Position numbers and translations under genes: made by a program. This document shows positions 5,662 through 8,063 of a stretch of 8,063 bases of DNA, piece by piece. The DNA lies in the NCBI GenBank assembly GCA_021802165.1, contig JAKAAU010000062.1:1-8063 (forward strand), written 5' to 3'. Each line of letters starts with the position of its first letter. The first letter of the stretch is position 1. A model generated the notes under the pieces. That model was given only the letters and a program-made list of their open reading frames with translations, did no database searches and was not told the origin of the DNA. The DNA is from Thermoplasmata archaeon. GTDB taxonomy: Archaea > Thermoplasmatota > Thermoplasmata > Thermoplasmatales > Thermoplasmataceae.

Positions 5662-6963
5662 TCATGGGATTGGGTCTCCCAGCATTAATGTCAGATAAAG
5701 TGATAACAGGGTCATAAAAAGCACGGGGACGGCCAGTATAAACCCGGTTTTCATGTAATATGCCACGGAAATTTTGATTGCATTTTTTCTTTCCAGAGTA
5801 TAAATCCACAGTAGCGTTGCCAGTGAACCGATTGGGGTAAATTTTGGGCCAATATCATTTCCTATAATGTTTGCGTACATAAGAGCCCCGGGGTGCACAA
5901 GGCCAGATATCGCTATATCCCCGATCATAACAGATGGCAAATTATTCATGAAGGCGGCATTTAATGCAAAGAAAAATCCACTGAAAATTACCGGCAGGGG
6001 CCCAGGAAACATGGTAAAGTAATTCAGTATGCTAATATATATCGCATCAAGACCATTATTGCTCACACCGAATACTATTATATACATTCCCAGTGAGAAG
6101 AACACAACCTGCCAGGGCGCAATTTTGATCACATGATTCGCATCAATTTTTCCACCCGTTCTTGCAAGCACATAAAAAAACACGGCAAATGGAATTGCTA
6201 TAAATGAAATTGGTACATCAACGAATCCTGAAATGAAATACAGGATCATAAGCAATATTATAAGCGGAAAAGCAAGAATAAATATCCGCCTATCCTTTAT
6301 AAAAGATGACGGGTCAAAGTTCATGTCAATATGGAAATCCTTAACTATGGTTTTTCTGTAATACAGGTAGAGAACCAGTATGCTTGCAGCAATAGAAACG
6401 GCATCAGGGATCAGCATGATTTCTGTGTATCTTGAAAATGTAATGTGGAAGTAGCCTGCAGTAACAAGATTTACAAGGTTGCTCACTATAAATGGAATGC
6501 TGGATGTGTCTGCAATGAAGCCTGTTGCCATTATGAAGGGCAGGATCCTGTCTCTTGGGGTGCCTGATCTGTAGAGTATAGAATAGACAATAGGTGTAAG
6601 TATAAGCGCTGTCCCATCATTAGCAAAAACGGCGGATATAAGTGACCCAAGAAGTATTATCAGGATGAAGAGCTTTTTTCCACCTCCCCTGGAATATACT
6701 GCGATTTTGTATGCTATGTATTCAAAAAATCCTGCCTCATCAAGTATGAGTGAGATAATAATTACGGCTATGAATGTGAATGTTGCATTCCACACTATAT
6801 CCCACACCTGTATTATATCGCTTATTGTTGAAATACCCAGAACCAGTGTGATGGCGGCACCGGCCATTGCGGAATATCCTATTCCTATATTTCTGGGTTT
6901 GATGAGAACCATCAGAAGTGTAACTGCAAAAATAAGCAGGGAAAGGTAAAATAATAATGTCAT
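5662..6963 (-). CDS. arsB: Arsenite efflux permease ArsB
   Basis: This 433-residue polytopic membrane protein of the ArsB/NhaD ion-transporter superfamily expels arsenite (and antimonite) from the cytoplasm, driven by membrane potential. Its length is that of classical ArsB (about 430). Matching landmarks are FANDGTALILTP (113-124), SNLVNLVTAG (161-170), MNNLPSVM (339-346) and NIIGNDIGPKFTPIGSLATL (366-385), the best ArsB hallmark. About ten to twelve hydrophobic segments are visible. The start ATG overlaps the arsR stop as TAATG, implying translational coupling. No arsA ATPase or arsC reductase is present nearby, so ArsB works alone and exports As(III) only. An arsRB pair without a recognisable arsC has been reported for Ferroplasma acidarmanus (from memory). 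It converges with homocitrate synthase across a 137-bp gap. Confidence 0.94.
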   Translation of the reverse strand: MTLLFYLSLLIFAVTLLMVLIKPRNIGIGYSAMAGAAITLVLGISTISDIIQVWDIVWNATFTFIAVIIISLILDEAGFFEYIAYKIAVYSRGGGKKLFILIILLGSLISAVFANDGTALILTPIVYSILYRSGTPRDRILPFIMATGFIADTSSIPFIVSNLVNLVTAGYFHITFSRYTEIMLIPDAVSIAASILVLYLYYRKTIVKDFHIDMNFDPSSFIKDRRIFILAFPLIILLMILYFISGFVDVPISFIAIPFAVFFYVLARTGGKIDANHVIKIAPWQVVFFSLGMYIIVFGVSNNGLDAIYISILNYFTMFPGPLPVIFSGFFFALNAAFMNNLPSVMIGDIAISGLVHPGALMYANIIGNDIGPKFTPIGSLATLLWIYTLERKNAIKISVAYYMKTGFILAVPVLFMTLLSLYLTLMLGDPIP

Positions 6964-7277
6964 TAATCATTCTCTTTACATTCAACGCAGTTGCAAACGT
7001 AGTCAATTTTACTCCCGGCAGCTTCAACCACCGAAATAACCTCTTTTAAGGAATCACTGGACAGTGAATATATTATATTTTTTCCAGATCGGTAACTTAC
7101 TGTTAAACCGTTTTCCCTAAGTTCCTTAAGTTTATGGGAAATAAGCGGTTGATCTATACCTGTTTTTTCAACTATTTCCCCAACCGCCATGTTTTTTACG
7201 GATAGCATCTTTAATATTTTAAGCCTCAACTCATCTGAAAGCATTTTATAAATATTCAGGTCTGTGATTTTTTCCAT
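6963..7277 (-). CDS. arsR: ArsR/SmtB-family repressor with C-terminal Cys cluster
   Basis: This 104-residue winged-helix repressor has SDELRLKILKML (14-25), VGEIVEKTGIDQPLISHKLKELRENGLT (32-59; DNA-reading helix around QPLISHKLKEL) and a wing SYRSGKNIIYSL (61-72). ArsR-family dimers bind the promoter and leave it on metal(loid) binding. The usual alpha-3 arsenic site (ELCVCDL type) has no cysteine here: the equivalent stretch reads MAVGEIVEKTG. Cysteines occur only at 95, 97 and 100 in the tail YVCNCVECKEND, so As(III) would be held at the C-terminus, much as in Acidithiobacillus ferrooxidans ArsR. It is co-transcribed with arsB (TAATG overlap). The ATG at 7277 lies about 24 bp from a TTTATATA box overlapped by a palindrome, implying a leaderless mRNA and autoregulation. 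Confidence 0.92.
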   Translation of the reverse strand: MEKITDLNIYKMLSDELRLKILKMLSVKNMAVGEIVEKTGIDQPLISHKLKELRENGLTVSYRSGKNIIYSLSSDSLKEVISVVEAAGSKIDYVCNCVECKEND

Positions 7278-7297
7278 TCAATACAAAATTAAAATTA

Positions 7298-7305
7298 TAT
7301 ATAAA
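7298..7305 (-). promoter_or_regulatory. TATA box of the arsRB operon
   Basis: The minus strand reads TTTATATA, the archaeal TATA consensus, centred about 24 bp before the arsR ATG at 7277. The mRNA should be leaderless, since no Shine-Dalgarno site precedes that ATG. Confidence 0.65.
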
Positions 7306-7318
7306 TAATTATTCATAT
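7299..7318. promoter_or_regulatory. Candidate ArsR operator, near-perfect 20-bp palindrome
   Basis: ATATAAATAATTATTCATAT is an inverted repeat with no spacer in which 9 of 10 base pairs match; the central AATAATTATT is perfect. It overlaps the arsR TATA box and extends upstream over the expected BRE, so a bound ArsR dimer would exclude TBP/TFB. Assignment to ArsR is by position, and the AT-rich background raises the chance of accidental symmetry. Confidence 0.45.
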
Positions 7319-7334
7319 GTAAAAATTAACATAT
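7315..7334. promoter_or_regulatory. Second inverted repeat in the arsR/phosphoesterase region
   Basis: ATATGT-N8-ACATAT, with 6-bp arms and an 8-bp spacer, shares 4 bp with the palindrome over the arsR TATA box and lies upstream of the phosphoesterase TATA region. Its core ATGT-N8-ACAT has the geometry of a one-turn-spaced dimeric winged-helix site. It could be a second ArsR site or serve the divergent gene. Confidence 0.3.
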
Positions 7335-7338
7335 AGAA

Positions 7339-7350
7339 TAAATATATAAT
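7339..7350 (+). promoter_or_regulatory. Probable TATA element of the metallophosphoesterase gene
   Basis: AATAAATATATAAT, centred near 7345, lies about 21 bp before the ATG at 7366. This is slightly short for a strict leaderless start but within the usual spread. No Shine-Dalgarno site is present before the ATG. Confidence 0.4.
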
Positions 7351-7365
7351 TATGATAACAGATAT

Positions 7366-8055
7366 ATGAAACTTCTTGTGATATCTGATGTGCATGGAAA
7401 CTTTGATGCCCTGGAAGCACTGGTGGGTAATGAAAATTACGATAAAATGGTTTTCCTGGGGGATGCTGTTGATTACGGTCCGGAACCGGAAAAGGTTCTA
7501 GATTTCCTGAAAAGCAACAGTGATGTAAATATAATGGGAAATCATGATAATGCAGTTATTACAGGGGCTTCATGCAACTGTTCTTTCGATATGCTGGAGT
7601 TGAGCGATTATACTAGAGAAAACATAAGCATGAAACTTCTGGGTAAAACTGATATGGATTTCTTGAAAACATTTCACCTTAATTATGAACTGGATACAGG
7701 AAATGGCCTGGCATATCTGGTACATGCATCTCCATATAATAATCTGGACGGATATCTCTTTGCCAATGAGGCAGAAAGGGTTTTCAGGGATAAGCAGTTT
7801 TTTGATAAGTATAGATACATACTGGTTGGCCACACACATTTTATGATGGTTTACAGGAATAAAATAATAAACCCGGGCAGTGCCGGGCAGCCCAGGGATT
7901 TTTCAGGAAAGCCATCCTATGCGGTGATAGATACAGAAAATGAAACAATAACTGTGAAAAAATTTAATTACGATCATGAGAGGGTTCTGGCTAAACTGAA
8001 AGCACTGGTAAAGGACGAAAATATCTATAAAAAATTGAAAAGATATTACATTTGA
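7366..8055 (+). CDS. Calcineurin-like metallophosphoesterase (YfcE/MJ0936-like)
   Basis: This 229-residue cytoplasmic dinuclear-metal phosphoesterase has every core motif in order: SDVHGN (7-12; Asp8 and His10), GDAVDYGP (32-39; Asp33), GNHD (58-61; Asn59 and His60), HASP (120-123; His120) and GHTH (155-158; His156 and His158), followed by NPGSAGQPR (169-177), typical of the YfcE/MJ0936 group. Members hydrolyse phosphodiesters or phosphomonoesters in vitro, with the physiological substrate usually unknown. A CNC motif (Cys70-Cys72) follows GNHD. The ATG at 7366 is used because the upstream ATG at 7352 stops after five codons. The gene is divergent from arsR, and their promoter regions adjoin, so ArsR might affect it; that is only inference. 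The gene ends 8 bases before the window edge. Confidence 0.88.
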   Translation: MKLLVISDVHGNFDALEALVGNENYDKMVFLGDAVDYGPEPEKVLDFLKSNSDVNIMGNHDNAVITGASCNCSFDMLELSDYTRENISMKLLGKTDMDFLKTFHLNYELDTGNGLAYLVHASPYNNLDGYLFANEAERVFRDKQFFDKYRYILVGHTHFMMVYRNKIINPGSAGQPRDFSGKPSYAVIDTENETITVKKFNYDHERVLAKLKALVKDENIYKKLKRYYI

Positions 8056-8063
8056 TTCTCCTC

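Noticed and set aside
6740..7027. Second minus-strand frame across the arsR-arsB junction
   Set aside because: Overlaps the arsR 3' end and arsB 5' end in another frame; no family resemblance, while arsR and arsB both have full motif sets.
8046..8063. GAGGAGA on the minus strand at the right edge, as an SD site of a further gene
   Set aside because: The following ATG is directly followed by TAA, so no gene starts here. A convergent gene ending at 8046 is possible but cannot be supported from 8-18 bases.
1..8063. CRISPR, transposon, toxin-antitoxin or other defence system
   Set aside because: No spaced repeats, terminal inverted repeats, transposase or toxin-like ORF found; every long frame is explained by a metabolic, transport or regulatory gene.

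Overview
The window reads as chromosomal DNA from a thermoacidophilic euryarchaeon of the Thermoplasmatales, most likely a Ferroplasma-like member. The case rests on an archaeal/eukaryal-type release factor (aRF1), an archaeal-type UMP kinase, BRE/TATA-like elements about 25 bp upstream of start codons that lack Shine-Dalgarno (SD) sites (leaderless style), an AT-rich composition with frequent ATA codons, a Sulfolobus/AAA-pathway-type homocitrate synthase and an arsRB operon without arsC. The genus is an inference from gene content and protein style; no search was run.

Layout. 1-321 (-): N-terminal part of aRF1, cut by the window edge. 364-1041 (+): UMP kinase (pyrH), divergent from aRF1 across a 42-bp double promoter. 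1042-3258 (-): a three-gene unit in transcription order padR-type repressor, ABC ATPase, ABC-2 permease; it looks like a self-regulated drug or lipid exporter. Its last stop codon abuts the pyrH stop tail to tail. 3311-4282 (-): a BadF/BadG-type sugar kinase, possibly a 2-keto-3-deoxygluconate kinase or N-acetylglucosamine kinase. 4403-5524 (+): homocitrate synthase, divergent from the kinase across a 120-bp region with operator-like repeats. 5525-5661: a 137-bp convergent gap with nothing convincing in it. 5662-7277 (-): arsR-arsB, translationally coupled by TAATG, for arsenite sensing and efflux. 7366-8055 (+): a YfcE/MJ0936-like metallophosphoesterase, divergent from arsR over an 88-bp region with two inverted repeats. 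The last 8 bases cannot be assigned.

Functionally, most of the window is housekeeping or metabolic (translation termination, pyrimidine nucleotide synthesis, lysine precursor synthesis, sugar phosphorylation), interleaved with two small stress-response units (padR-ABC and arsRB), each headed by its own winged-helix regulator with a candidate operator at its promoter. I see no mobile element, CRISPR array, tRNA, rRNA or clearly new multi-gene system. The most interesting point is the ArsR protein: it has no cysteines at the classical alpha-3 site and instead ends in a CxCxxC cluster, which suggests a relocated As(III) sensor.
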